Shown piece by piece: positions 1 through 10,167 of a stretch of DNA of 24,529 nt (position 1 is the first letter of the stretch; each line of letters opens with the position of its first letter). Position numbers and translations under genes: made by a program. The notes under the pieces were generated by a model, which did not search any database, was not told the origin of the DNA, and saw only the letters and a program-made list of their open reading frames with translations. Origin of the DNA: Nemertoderma westbladi. Its lineage: Eukaryota; Xenacoelomorpha; Nemertodermatida; Nemertodermatidae. Location of the stretch: NCBI GenBank assembly GCA_032718475.1, contig JAUCBJ010001795.1, positions 1 through 24,529 on the forward strand. The letters are read 5' to 3'.

Positions 1-78
1 ATATATTTCAGTAAATATCCTCAAAATTTTAATTCCTATTTTTTGTTAGTTTTTTTCATACTCTTAATAATATTTCTA

Positions 79-918
79 GGATAGTTATAAAACCCGAAAA
101 TAACGAAAAAGGCGAATTTATCAGCGAAAATATCGAAATTATAAAACAATCTACAAAATCTCGCTTTCCAGTACGATAGGTATTATTGGAAGTCACACTT
201 TACATTTTTTAATTAATAAAATCCGATAACTTCGCCCCATTTTTGACCTTAAAGTAATTTAATACCAAATTTTTTTTTTGCTGTCTGCTGGTTGGTTGTC
301 GGGTGTTGACCAATAATGGCGGCTTGGATGAATCAACTCAGCATCAGCAGATCAGTATAGGGGCCTACTGGTTTGTTACTGTACAAGCATGGTACGGTAC
401 AGCCCGAAGCGGCAAAGTTGAAAGAAGCGGTCCGGTACCCTAACCCAACACTGCAACAATGTAATTTCCATATAAATTTTTGCATTACGGCATACGGTAC
501 ACTTAACGCTACCTAGCCTAGGTGTGCACTGTAGGCCTACAGTGACTGTCAGACAAGGGTGCGGCGGATGTGAACATGTGAACGTAACTACAGAATTGCA
601 GTCCAGCAGTCGCAATATGCAAGAACTGCAGTAGGCCTACATTCTGACTTCTGTCCTAATTTGAGCGCCATCTTGTGGTGTTTTGCAATCATTGGATCAC
701 CCCCAACAACCAATCAGCAGAGCCAGTATTTGGTATTAAATTACTTTTAGGGTCGAAAATGGGGCGAAATTATCGGATTTTCTTAATCAAAAAATGTAAA
801 GATGGCTTCTAATAATACCTATCTCACTGGAAAGTGAGACTTTATTTATAGTTTTATAATTTCGATAATTTCGTTAATAATTTCATCTTTTTCGTTTTTT
901 TGGGTTTTATAACTATCC
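79..918. mobile_element. TIR element with long arms (MITE-like)
   Basis: Two long imperfect inverted arms, about 79-275 and 728-918, start with GGATAGTTATAAAACCC and can be aligned further inward to about 325 and 665, where both contain CTGCTG(G/A)TTGGTTGT. The flanks are ATTTCTAG (72-79) and ATTTGTAG (919-926), a 7-8 bp target duplication with one mismatch. The interior has no credible protein; short ORFs there have no coding signature. This is read as a non-autonomous DNA transposon or foldback element. The superfamily is not assigned, since the terminus matches no TIR I know. The divergence between the arms suggests an old copy. Confidence 0.75.
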
Positions 919-1340
919 ATTTGTAGACCTGCCATTAACCCCTTCCTGGCTGGAGCGTTCTACAATCTCCCATATGCCGCGACCTAGGTCGTACGTACGT
1001 ACATGGTACGCTACTATTTATTAACGGTTTTCAATTCACTTCAATTGAACATCCGGCTTTGGGCCCTGGTGGCTTTAATTCGTAAAATGGTCAGACGTAC
1101 AGTATATGAGAATATAGAAAGATATAAGATGCATAATATACATAGTTATATATGCACTTGAGGTAAGGATACAATATAACATAAGGTAGATGATATATTT
1201 TGTCAAAGTCTTGATCAGAAAAATGACACCCTACCCATAAAATGGTCGGGTGAGGATAGCATATATAAAATGGTTAGCGCATAAATAGTCGGGCATAAAA
1301 TGGTCGGGCATAGAATATAAAATTTGTTCACATTAATATG
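919..1340. other. Intergenic, no gene seen
   Basis: No coding signal is visible. The stretch holds short palindromes (GACCTAGGTC and GTACGTACGTAC near 980-1000) and the degenerate tandem repeat listed separately. Confidence 0.5.
1230..1325 (+). repeat. Degenerate short tandem repeat, CATAAAATGGTCGGG unit
   Basis: About five copies of a roughly 15 bp unit, CATAAAATGGTCGGG, are seen with point changes and spacers (for example near 1234, 1264, 1280, 1294 and a worn end near 1309). A lone related copy lies at about 1081. No function can be read from it. Confidence 0.5.
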
Positions 1341-1365
1341 ACACGTTCGTGGGGACTTCGCGCAG

Positions 1366-1935
1366 CACGTAGTCGGCAAGCCTTGGCATACGGTTCATAT
1401 AGAGCAAATGGGGCATGTCTAGTTTGGACCCCATATCCCATGCTATAAATGTATTCATTCGATATACAATCATATGTTAATCCGCTAGGTGGTGTCAAAT
1501 TGTTATTCTGCAATTTCGTACTTACCAGTGCAGCACTGTACAGCAGTACCGTACCGGTAGGCCTATGTCATTACTTCTGAGTCTCTAGCGGATCCCCAAT
1601 TAAATGTCTTAACTTTTCAATTTCGTAAAAGATAGACTTCATGATTCTCTACAGGCCACCAAAATTTCAGCTCAGAAAAATGAGGCCTTCCCGAGAAATT
1701 TAACATTTTCTAAAAACCACATAATCTGTCGTAGCTGACGTCAGACTGCATGATTTTTCACCAAACTTTACAAACTTTCTAAACTTTCTCTCTACTACTT
1801 ACCTACAAAGTTTGGTTCAATTCCGAACCAGCGATGCCGAGAAATTCGCGTTCAAACATTTACCAGACAGACAGACAGACGGACATGCCCCATTTGCCCT
1901 ATATGAACCGTATGCCAAGGCTCGCCGACTACGTG
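1366..1935. mobile_element. Inverted-repeat element with 54 bp arms
   Basis: Arms 1366-1419 and 1882-1935 are reverse complements at 52 of 54 positions. Just inside the right arm is a run of ACAG/GACA units (about 1864-1883), preceded by a stretch with TTCCGAACCAGCGATGCCGAG, typical in style of interspersed repeats that end in ACAGACAGACAGAC. The left side extends further out (1341-1365) into sequence that recurs at 3903-3960 but not beyond the right arm. No coding potential is visible. Likely a non-autonomous repeat; its class is not determined. Confidence 0.6.
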
Positions 1936-2032
1936 TCTCGCCCCACACCCAATAATTATAAAAAAATACAAACATTAGATAGTAGACTCTTTTACTATTA
2001 ATTTCACTGAATATTATAGTGGTGAAAGTTCC

Positions 2033-2650
2033 TCAAGTGCTTTCTGACCATGCTTTTAATACCGTACCGTATTGATGGACACTAATGCTACGAAGTGAGG
2101 GGAAACCAGATACACCATATAGAATTGATGGTGTACAGATTGTTTGCCATACGAGAGAGGTGATGACGAGGGATTTTACAGCCAGGCCACGAGTTTTCAT
2201 TCTCGATGCATTGGTCCAGATCCTCTTAGAGTAGTGATCAAGGATGTTTCGCCGTGTAGCAGGCAATGGAATTCCAAGAAACTTGGAGCCGTTTGGATTA
2301 CATGTAACAAAGCGTGATTTCTTTAAACTTAGTATTAAGTTGTGTTCTTAAAAGTAATCAATACATTGCTCAAACATATATTCTAGGTCCGATTTTAGGT
2401 TGGCTATGAGTAGGATATAATCTGCACTAGTTTAGTGCGGAAAGAACTAAGAGCGTTTAGTTGAAAAGAAGTGGTGATAAGATACCACCTTGTCGCACAC
2501 CGCATTTTAGAGAGAAAGGGTTTCAAAATGACATGATTGTGTACCTTAAGAATTGCTTTGGATTTTGAATAGTTATGAGTATAGAGATTCCAGTGTAGTC
2601 TGTAGATCGACCAAGAGACGTATGTTCAAGCGTGTTAAATAATTTCTGAT
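2033..2650 (-). pseudogene. LINE reverse transcriptase fragment (CR1/jockey-like), decayed
   Basis: Read on the minus strand, the frame carries the conserved RT block GVRQGGILSPLLFN (about 2455-2495), then ADYILLIA, where the catalytic YADD-like box would be, then LKKSRF and FLGIPLP, continuing into the open stretch ending at 2033 (KRIWTNASRMKTRGL and on). There are in-frame stops, and the roughly 30 residues normally between the GVRQG block and the catalytic box are missing, so it cannot make active RT. RT copies RNA into DNA at the insertion site during LINE retrotransposition. It is a separate copy from the fragment at 3540-4530, because both contain the GVRQG block. The clade is tentative. 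Confidence 0.8.
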
Positions 2651-3539
2651 AGCTTACAGTGCAAAGGCACTTGTCAGCTCCAGGTTTTATGGGTGCACTA
2701 CAGTTCTAGGTCTAATCTGCCTGGTTATCTAATCTGTAATACATTAGGCCTACATCGCGCTTAAATGGTAATTTTACATAAGCCTAAAATTATATTGAAC
2801 TGCCTGGAGGTAATAATAAAGCAAGTAGGCCTGCTGTTGGAGCCACGATGAACTAGGGCTTAGCTAAGGCTACAAACAAATGATACAAACAAATTTGCTA
2901 TCGTCGAGCCTACTCTTCTGTTTTACTTCAGTATCATGCACTATACTGTACAGTATGGTGGCCTCTATTTGTTTTTCTACTCCATTTGGGGGTATTCGTA
3001 CATTGCCAGTGGCAGAGCAATGTTTTTTGCGCCCTTAATTTTTATGCTGGGGCCAATTTTGAGAATGGAAAAGGAAACACTTTGTTTGAAACTTTGTTAC
3101 GATAGGTACGTATCGCAACATTGGAATGCTGGAATGGCGTATTAAAGCCCGCGCAGCCGTATGTTGGAGGCCTATTATTAATTATATCTATAATCCATGC
3201 CGTAACCCAAACACCCCCCCCCCCCCCCCACTCTTAGTATTTTGGTTAGGGTTAGTTGCATTGTCATTCATCTTTAAGTTCAAATTATATCTATACATAC
3301 ATATATCTATATCATATTATATATCACTTTACAATTTTTTGAAGCAATAAGTCTGAGACATAAACTGCTGCAGGTTTTCCAAACTGCTTTTTTTTACTGA
3401 ACCGATAATTGGTTTTTCTAAGAAACATAAGCATTACAATATTTTAGTTCATTTTCTGGATGTACAGTGCTAAAGTACAGTATGCACAAAAAGTCGTACG
3501 AATGTCCCGCACTTTACATGGAATGGGCCTGCACCCAAA
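2651..3539. other. Intergenic, no gene seen; 16-base C run
   Basis: No supported gene. It contains a homopolymer of 16 C at 3214-3229 and several copies of the AGGCCT palindrome. Short open frames near 2936-3350 have low-complexity translations and no domain signature. Confidence 0.5.
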
Positions 3540-4530
3540 ATAATGGTCCCCAATAAAACAGCCTACATTAGAGTCCCCAATCTTACAATTAGTATATTAA
3601 GTACAATACAAAACAAGGTCGGCGAAATTTCGGAACCTTATCTCACTCCATTCGTAACTATAAATTCTGCCGAGTTTACACAAGACCAACGCACAATACA
3701 ACACATGTTTGATTCCGGTAAATGACAAATAAGCAACTGAAAAATAATATATGAAAGTCCTTCTTAATTAATTCTAGAAACAAATGTTTCCATTGTACAA
3801 GATCAAATGCCTTAATGAAATCTTACAGTATTAAACAACTATAAACGGACGAACCATGACGCATAAAATAATTCACTACCTCGGTAACCTTATAAGTATA
3901 GTACACGTTCGTGGGGTCTTCGCGCAGCACGAAGTGAGCAAAGCCTTTAGCATATGGGCACCATTAACTATCAAAATTTTCCGAAGAACCATCCTGGTTA
4001 TAAATAACCTTGTAAACCTGGGAAAACTCAACTGCTATACACTGTGGTTCGGTTTTTACACAGTTACTAACAGTGTTAGTGCTTCCGCGTAAATTGCGAA
4101 TAAGTTAAAAAATATCAGTGCTACCAGAAACTGAAGCACGGAGTAAATTCTCCCGTTTCACCCGCTCAGCCGATATTTGTACTGAGCACGTGTGGATTGT
4201 TTTATATGAAATAAATTCCGCTGACTACCATTGGGCCGAACAGCAGCACACAATACACCATGCCAAAAAATCTGCATCCACTTAATAGGTTTTGACATAA
4301 GCATTCCAACCTGGTATATTTCTACTTCCATTATTAACCCCTGCAGAACCGCCACTCTGTGGAAGATCCTTAGCTGCGGTTTCAATCGCATTTTTATATA
4401 ATACTCAACGAAAAACGCTCCATATCAATTCTATGTTCTAAGTTAGTACAAAATATATCCCTACAATCAATGCACGAATTCTCTAAATTAATTTCCATTA
4501 AACTTTCATTTAATTTGCTTTTGCTTCATT
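3540..4530 (-). pseudogene. LINE fragment (CR1-like): endonuclease C-terminus, linker and start of RT
   Basis: On the minus strand, going from high to low coordinates, I read in shifting frames: a cysteine segment with CIDCRDIFCTNLEH (about 4480-4430); a linker with PGWNAYVK and then a tryptophan-histidine IFWHGV motif (about 4320-4260), followed by TRAQYKY; then VNYFMRHGSSVYSC (about 3890-3845), the RT block DFIKAFDLVQW (about 3840-3800), and NGVRQGSEISP (about 3630-3600). Order and motifs fit a CR1-like non-LTR element from the end of the apurinic endonuclease into RT. There are stops and frameshifts throughout. The part of RT expected between the linker and VNYF is absent, and a 58 bp repeat (3903-3960) sits there. 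It is dead. Confidence 0.8.
3903..3960 (+). repeat. Dispersed repeat copy matching 1341-1395
   Basis: It starts ACACGTTCGTGGGG, then has (A/T)CTTCGCGCAGCACG, and matches 1341-1395 closely at first and then with small gaps. It lies inside the minus-strand LINE fragment exactly where part of the RT domain is missing. Confidence 0.6.
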
Positions 4531-4649
4531 TGCTTTCGCAATATTTGACCTAATAGGAAAAACTGGAGGCAGCACACTACGGCTTGCAGGCCCAATATAA
4601 AATTGGGCATTTTTTATATAGGGGAATTATAGAGGTAAAAGTGTCCGAG

Positions 4650-5640
4650 TCTGTACTCAGAATCTCCATTCTGAAGTAAATGCTGCTGCAAAGAGCATTA
4701 AGACCAATTGTGCCAGTGGAGTAGGTGGTGTACTGAGCTCTTTAAAATACCAGTGTTTGGAACTCATTTACCACATCATAATAGATATGTAAGAAGAACG
4801 ATGAGAGTCCCCAAAGAAATGAAAACAAGTAAGATGGTGCCAGTTAAAAATAAAGGCAACCTAAAGCTCTAATGACCTTTTCGGGGAATCTCATTCATCT
4901 CGATTGCCGTAAAGCTATTAAATTCTATATTCGGAATTCTATTAAATCGCATCAGGGATCACATTGAGAGACTGCTCCGTGGAAATCAGAATGGGTTCCG
5001 TAAAGGTCGTGGGACCATGGAGCCCATTTTGGCACTTAGAAGGATAATTGAAGAGTTATTAAAAAAAAGAAAGACATGCATCTGGCTTGTTATCTTTGTT
5101 GACTTCTTCAAGGCCTTTGATTCAGTCTCTCGCTCACGTATGTTCAGCATACTTTCATTATATGGGATTCCTGATGAAATTATTGCAGCAATCAGATCAG
5201 TATACGATGGTTCGACAACATTTGTGTCTACTGTTGATGGTGACACAGATCCATTCGAACTGCTATGGAGAGTCCTCCAGGGAGATACACTTGCGCCATA
5301 ATTGTTCTTGTTCATAATTGTGGTTGACTATGTTCTACGCATGTCCTTAGATCATCATAATGATGATGGGGTGATGGTAACTCCACCTAATGGCCCCAGA
5401 AGTCGAGGAAATCCTGCCAAGTACCTAACTGATCTAGACTTTGCTGATGTCTTAGGAGTACTCTAATAATCACTAGAGGGAGCCCAACGGCTCCTCATCT
5501 CATTAGAACAGGCTGCTTGTAGTCTTCTAGTGCTTCTAGTCTCTTTTTATTAACTCCAAAAAGACCAAATTTTGACAGTTAACTTTAAAAGTCCTCAGCA
5601 ATGTTTAACCGTAAACTGTATCCCGAGTACTTGTAAAAAG
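4650..5640 (+). pseudogene. LINE reverse transcriptase fragment (RTE-like), decayed
   Basis: On the plus strand the frame reads AKSIKTNCASG (near 4690), RVPKEMKTSKMVPV (near 4808), NQNGFRKGRGTMEPILALRR (about 4985-5045), FVDFFKAFDSVSRSRM (about 5095-5145), YGIPDEII, and LQGDTLAP (5275-5298). A stop follows at 5299. Past it the frame continues with DYVLRMSL and YLTDLDFADV (about 5420-5455), where the catalytic FADD box is broken by a small deletion. INSKKTKF is recognisable near 5550. The longest open piece is 5017-5301. The motif style fits RTE-like endonuclease-reverse transcriptases (clade tentative). The catalytic loss and stops make it a dead copy. Confidence 0.85.
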
Positions 5641-6002
5641 TGTCATCATTATGAAACCCACAAACTTCACCTATCGTGTCACCCTTCTATTGTGCTCTAG
5701 AAAATAGTTGTGCAGTTTAAATGATTGAAATAACTGATATGTCCATGCCAATCGAACTAAACTTTATTTACAATCTGTGGGGCGGGTACGACGCGTATGG
5801 TTCGTGTGTCTTGATCCACTCCTAACCGACAGGAACGAGACAGTGAAGTCAGAAAGGGGAAGAGATGTATCATCGCAAAATACCATCACACTGTACAGTA
5901 TGTATAAAATCTATAGCCTACCGTATATTGTTTACAACTAACTAAAATTAATAACAGTTATTATTTTCTATACCGTTAGTGTTTTATTTTAATGTCCTAT
6001 AT
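5641..6002. other. Intergenic, no gene seen
   Basis: AT-rich sequence between the LINE remnant and the 3' side of the glycosyltransferase gene. No coding or structural signal was recognised. TTTATT at 5983-5988 is a second possible minus-strand polyadenylation signal. Confidence 0.5.
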
Positions 6003-6008
6003 TTTATT
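6003..6008 (-). promoter_or_regulatory. Candidate polyadenylation signal AATAAA for the glycosyltransferase gene
   Basis: AATAAA on the minus strand about 105 bases beyond the stop of the 6114-7262 gene. In AT-rich DNA this hexamer also occurs by chance. Confidence 0.4.
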
Positions 6009-6113
6009 TTATGTACTGCCCTACAGTTTCGACATGGTGCGAAATTAACCGAATCTAAGTTTCAATAACAATTATTGAAGACCATATTGCCCCATAGATA
6101 ATTATTCAATAAA

Positions 6114-7262
6114 TTAGTGGTTAGTTTTCGGCCTCCTAAACTTTATAGGCCTATAATGTTTCGCTTTCTGTTCCTTAAGCAAGTGATTCGCTTTATTAGC
6201 AACGAACTTTGGCATTAATTTCTTTCTTTCAGCATCGGAACAAGTCGGCGGTGTACCAGTCTCGTTGTCATAATACACCGATCGCAACATTTCACCCAAC
6301 GCCGAATCGACGCAGTGAAGGTTATCTGGGGTTATTTCCTCATTTATCCAGTAGTACCGCAACCAAATATGAGTGGCGTATTTATTTGTAAACCAGTCGT
6401 AGTTAGTATAAAACTGCAAACCGGTTTGTAAGTAATCAGGATATATTAGATAGTTATCCACAATGTTTGCTAGGTGTGGGTATTTAGCCGAAAGCTTTCC
6501 AGGGAACTCGCAGCATACACAAGCCCAGCACCCTGGGTTGTAGTGTACGAAGTCCTCGAAAATCATTTTGAGGAACTTTGAATCTTTTTTAGCGAGAACG
6601 ATTCCGCTGTACAAGCGGTCAACGTTGGGTTGTTCTCTGTTTGCTGTGTAATCGTGGCGACGTAGACTTGCGAATGGTCGGATACCGAATGCGTCCCCGT
6701 CCATGTATACGCCGCCATATTCCAATAGAATACGGAAACGTAAGACGTCGGTCTGATGCGACACACGGAAATGTTTATTTCGGGAGATACTGATATTGAA
6801 CACCGTTTCCGGGGCTACAATTTCCTTCACCACCAATATGGGAATTAATTGTTTAGCTTTAAGGAACCATGGTTCTGATTCACCATCACTTCCGTTGAAT
6901 TCCAGCCCCATATTAGTGTGAAAGTAAATCACATCAGGTTGGATATTCCTATACACAGAGAGAAGGCACACGTAATGGACGAATTGGAATCTCTCACGGA
7001 ATAGCCAAATATGATGCACTATATTGGGGACTAGTGACAAAGTCTGTTTTTTCGCGGTAGGTCTACTAGTTTCGTTTGGAGGTTGATCCCAATTCGTGTT
7101 TAGAGGATAATCATCCAAATAAATCGTTCTATTCCGGAAGACATTGTTAATATTCAGGAAGAGACTCATGTATGATGGCTTTGTGTAAATCCAATAATAA
7201 TTGAAGTAAAATACAACAATTATTATAATTAATCCAGTTATTAATTTTCTTATCGAAGTCAT
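6114..7262 (-). CDS. Single-exon type II membrane glycosyltransferase, DXD sugar-binding (Gly_transf_sug-like) family
   Basis: A 382-residue protein. A hydrophobic segment at residues 7-24 after a short basic N-terminus predicts a type II signal anchor, so the catalytic part should face the Golgi lumen. The catalytic region starts with the VPNIVHHIW motif (residues 78-86), followed by SHQTDVLRFRILLEYGGVYMDGD (168-190, motif only in part: the DGD at 188-190 is the DXD metal and nucleotide-sugar site). Five N-glycosylation sequons are visible (N44, N63, N123, N156, N333), as expected for a lumenal enzyme. DXD enzymes of this type transfer a sugar from a nucleotide-sugar donor; donor and acceptor cannot be told from the sequence. 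An in-frame TAA 12 bases upstream and A at -3 support the ATG at 7262. The frame is intact and ends naturally. It has no intron and no visible partner gene. The closest named relatives would be alpha-1,4-glycosyltransferase-like or OCH1-like proteins, but I cannot choose. Confidence 0.85.
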   Translation of the reverse strand: MTSIRKLITGLIIIIVVFYFNYYWIYTKPSYMSLFLNINNVFRNRTIYLDDYPLNTNWDQPPNETSRPTAKKQTLSLVPNIVHHIWLFRERFQFVHYVCLLSVYRNIQPDVIYFHTNMGLEFNGSDGESEPWFLKAKQLIPILVVKEIVAPETVFNISISRNKHFRVSHQTDVLRFRILLEYGGVYMDGDAFGIRPFASLRRHDYTANREQPNVDRLYSGIVLAKKDSKFLKMIFEDFVHYNPGCWACVCCEFPGKLSAKYPHLANIVDNYLIYPDYLQTGLQFYTNYDWFTNKYATHIWLRYYWINEEITPDNLHCVDSALGEMLRSVYYDNETGTPPTCSDAERKKLMPKFVANKANHLLKEQKAKHYRPIKFRRPKTNH

Positions 7263-9017
7263 GATTAATAATTATACTGTATATTCCATATACTGTAATA
7301 AATAGAAGGAATTCGCTAGTATTGTAATAGAGATCCAAACTGTAATCTTATTTATTATCTTGTAATAATAATAACGTTATATATCAAATCAAATATCTCC
7401 AGCCTCATCCATTCTGTTCATACTGTATTAAGCGAGGGGTGCTATATTTCCAGAACCGTCTATATCCACATGGATGTAGGCAATTAAAGAAAAATAAACC
7501 ATCTACAGTATACAGTAGGCCTTCTACCCAAGCACTTAATGCTACAATTTGCCAGTCAACAGGAACTGAAAACAGGATGGAGTCTGCTTAATTATTAAAA
7601 AACTGAATAATTATTAAATATAATTGCACAAATATTGCCCGCATGAAATTAGGAAAACAAGTTGGGTGAAGTCGATGTCTCAACGAAAGATATTTTATGG
7701 GTGATATTGTGGATGTAGTAGCCTGATCCTGATCTGATCACAATTTAGCCAATGACTCTGTCTCCTGCCCTCTCAAGACCTTTGATGCTTGTTCGATTCC
7801 CGATGATATACCTTCAATCAATTCCTTTTTTGAGTGTTCCACTATATTTCCATAGATCACAGAGGAAGACACCGAAATACCATTTTAAGTGGCATGAATT
7901 GTGGCCTAATCTTCGCCTTTGTCGCCTGGGCCTTGATTTTCCTGATTACGTGGGTTTTATGTCCGAAATATCAGATGATGCCCAAAAATTACTGATAAAT
8001 CAACAGTAGAAGAGCCAGCATCTGTACACGTTAGCATTTTAAATGCTTCAAAGACCAAAATCACAGTATAATTCTACATTATTTATGGATTCCATTCCCC
8101 AGGTCATAGACAGTTAGTGTTCTGAGTCCTCGTTTGTAAAGTAGACGAGTTCTGCTATCACTGTGTTGGGAAGACCTCAATATGAAAGGGGTCGACATGG
8201 CTGTAGGCCTATTATAAATAAACTATCAAGGGTGTCTCAAGGCTGCATGCACTGTATAAAGGTAGATGACCCACATTTGTCAAGGTAGATGAGTCGGAAA
8301 TCTACAAGGTTGATCACCAACTACAGTATGTCGGCGTTGATTTTCAGCGGCTGTCGGCGTCGGGTCGGTAATAAGCCTAGCGCGGGGTTTGTCAATCTAC
8401 TGTAGCTATGGTGATGATAACAGCATAATAATCAACATTCTTGACGATATTCTGTAAATTAACAGCAGGCCTAGGCCTACATAGTTGTTGCCTTGCAACA
8501 TAAATACTTCAATGCCCTATCGATGGAAGATTTTTGTACGACGAGTGACTTTTCGATAATTCTAACCTAAAATGAAGACTTAGAAAATAAAATTTTATAT
8601 CGTCACAAATTGCGTTTCTCATCCTTTGCTTCATAGAAATTCAACTTTTTTTTATGTAATTAATAAATAACAATCATCATTAATTAATATATTACCTTAT
8701 CTGGGGTATTGTAGGCCTACTGTATGAACCGAATTAAAGAATGGGCCGGGACAGAAATGAGAAGGATTGGACTTCCCTGACTCGAAATTGAACTTAATTC
8801 ATTTAATAATTGGTTTAATATTTTTTATTATATAGGCCTATTTATCGTACTCACCAAAAATTGTAATATTGAATTTTATTATTAACTTAAATCTTCGACA
8901 TTGTAAAAGTATTTGATTTACGATTAATGTTGTGAAATTAACAAATTATTTTATTTGTAAAACTGTGGAAAAATCCCAGCAAAACCATCGGCAACAACGT
9001 AGGACTATACATTGTAT
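7263..9017. other. Intergenic, no supported gene
   Basis: An open frame of 85 codons at 7752-8009 (plus) has no recognisable domain and no convincing splice signals, so it is not called. The rest is AT-rich, with scattered TAGGCCTA palindromes (near 8204, 8473, 8712, 8834). Confidence 0.45.
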
Positions 9018-9032
9018 ACTGTAGGTGGTATA

Positions 9033-9165
9033 CAGACGTTTCGGCCTAGGACGTTTCGGCCCAGGACGTTTCGGCCCGGATGATTCGGCCCGGACGATTC
9101 GGCCCGGACGTTTTGGCCCGGACGATTCGCCCTGGACTTTTCAGTGTGGAAGTTTCGGCTCATGG
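9033..9165 (+). repeat. Left subterminal minisatellite, 14-15 bp units (GACGTTTCGGCCCG)
   Basis: About nine consecutive units, each with a core (T)TTCGGCC or variant and differing by a few bases. The open frame running through it (repeated RFGP/DDS) is a product of the repeat and not a gene. Confidence 0.85.
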
Positions 9166-9365
9166 TTGACAATGAATGAAAAGACCAGGTACTTTAATCA
9201 CAATAATTATTCATTAAAATTATAATTATAATTTTCACATTAAGCTACTGTATAACACAATAACATACGTTTATTTCATAATTAATAGAAATTCAAACAC
9301 AATCAATATTATTCACAATTATAAAAATAACAGTATACAGTATAACCAATAAGATGTAATTATTT

Positions 9366-9658
9366 TTATTCAGGAATAAAATTTTTATCTGCCAGAAACC
9401 CAATGGCTTCCATGAAGTTTGGTATGGAACGAGCGCCGGTTGCCCTTTGCTGAGTGATCGTTCGCAAACGCTTATGTAAAGCTTCTATCAGTCTATCTTA
9501 ACAAACTTCCTAATAGGTGGAGCAGTTCCCACCGATAACTGTGCCAGTAACGTTTCGACTTCAGCTTGCTTGGCTTGTAGTGAATTCAGCAATTCAGAGA
9601 ATGTGAAATTAAGTTTGGCTGGTTTCCTCTTAGTAAGGAGAGGTGATGATGATGACAT
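9366..9658 (-). pseudogene. Broken small ORF inside the TIR element
   Basis: On the minus strand an ATG at 9658 opens 56 codons, beginning MSSSSPLLTKRKPAKLNF and holding a heptad-like segment, SLQAKQAEVETLLAQL, before a TGA at 9488-9490. Shifting frame by one base at this point lets the reading continue with RLIEALHKRLRTI and IPNFMEAIGFLADKNFIPE to a TAA at 9366-9368. The two pieces together look like one small helical protein of about 100 residues broken by one frameshift, or alternatively the stop may be real or bypassed by splicing. I do not recognise the family. Being inside the element, it may be the remnant of a transposon gene. Confidence 0.45.
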
Positions 9659-9822
9659 ATTGAAAATAGTTGAAGAGCATAAAAATTGAAGTTAAATAAA
9701 ATAATTCAAAATAAAATATAAAATAATTGATTTAAAATTGCAACAATTCAGTATCTTTCTATTGGAGGTTAATTAAAATAATCCATTAACTAAAAAAAGT
9801 GATAGCGATTCTACAAGTTGTG

Positions 9823-9872
9823 ACAACAACAGCAGCAACAACAGCAACAACAACGACAGCTATTAACAACAA
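9823..9872 (+). repeat. CAA/CAG microsatellite
   Basis: An interrupted run of ACAACAACAGCAGC-type trinucleotides inside the 9026-10173 element. Confidence 0.8.
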
Positions 9873-10077
9873 CATTAATAACATACAGGCCCATTTCTCC
9901 AACAGATACTATATTGCGCAGTATAATAGAGATTGGGGATCAAACAGTTTAATTAATTAAAATAATGAATGTCTGAGTTGAGTGTGAATGACCTACTGTA
10001 CATATTGCAAAGTGTAATAATTAATTAATGCAAGAATGCAAAACTCAATTTGATTTATTTCTGGGATTGATTGACTT

Positions 10078-10167
10078 TTTGGGCCAAAACGTCCGACAAG
10101 CAAATTGGATGTTCCAGTCATTGGGCCGAAACGTCCTAGGCCAAAACGTCTTAGACCGAAACGTCTG
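10078..10167 (-). repeat. Right subterminal repeats of the 9026-10173 element
   Basis: Four or five units GGGCC(A/G)AAACGTC(C/T) in the opposite orientation to the left array, with a spacer of roughly 28 bases after the first one. Together with 9033-9165 they form the inner part of the inverted termini. Confidence 0.75.

Noticed and set aside
2936-3350. Overlapping short plus-strand frames
   Set aside because: Low-complexity translations passing through a poly-C run; no evidence of coding.
3543-3725. 60-codon plus-strand frame
   Set aside because: Lies antisense to the RT motifs of the minus-strand LINE fragment.
4986-5315. 109-codon minus-strand frame
   Set aside because: Antisense to the RTE-like RT, whose motifs are clear on the plus strand.
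7752-8009. 85-codon frame starting at an ATG
   Set aside because: No domain, no convincing donor or acceptor, no coding bias that I can see. Possible exon but not supported.
9025-9225. 66-codon open frame with repeated RFGP/DDS residues
   Set aside because: It is the translation of the 14-15 bp subterminal minisatellite; unit length varies (14 or 15), so the frame is not kept.
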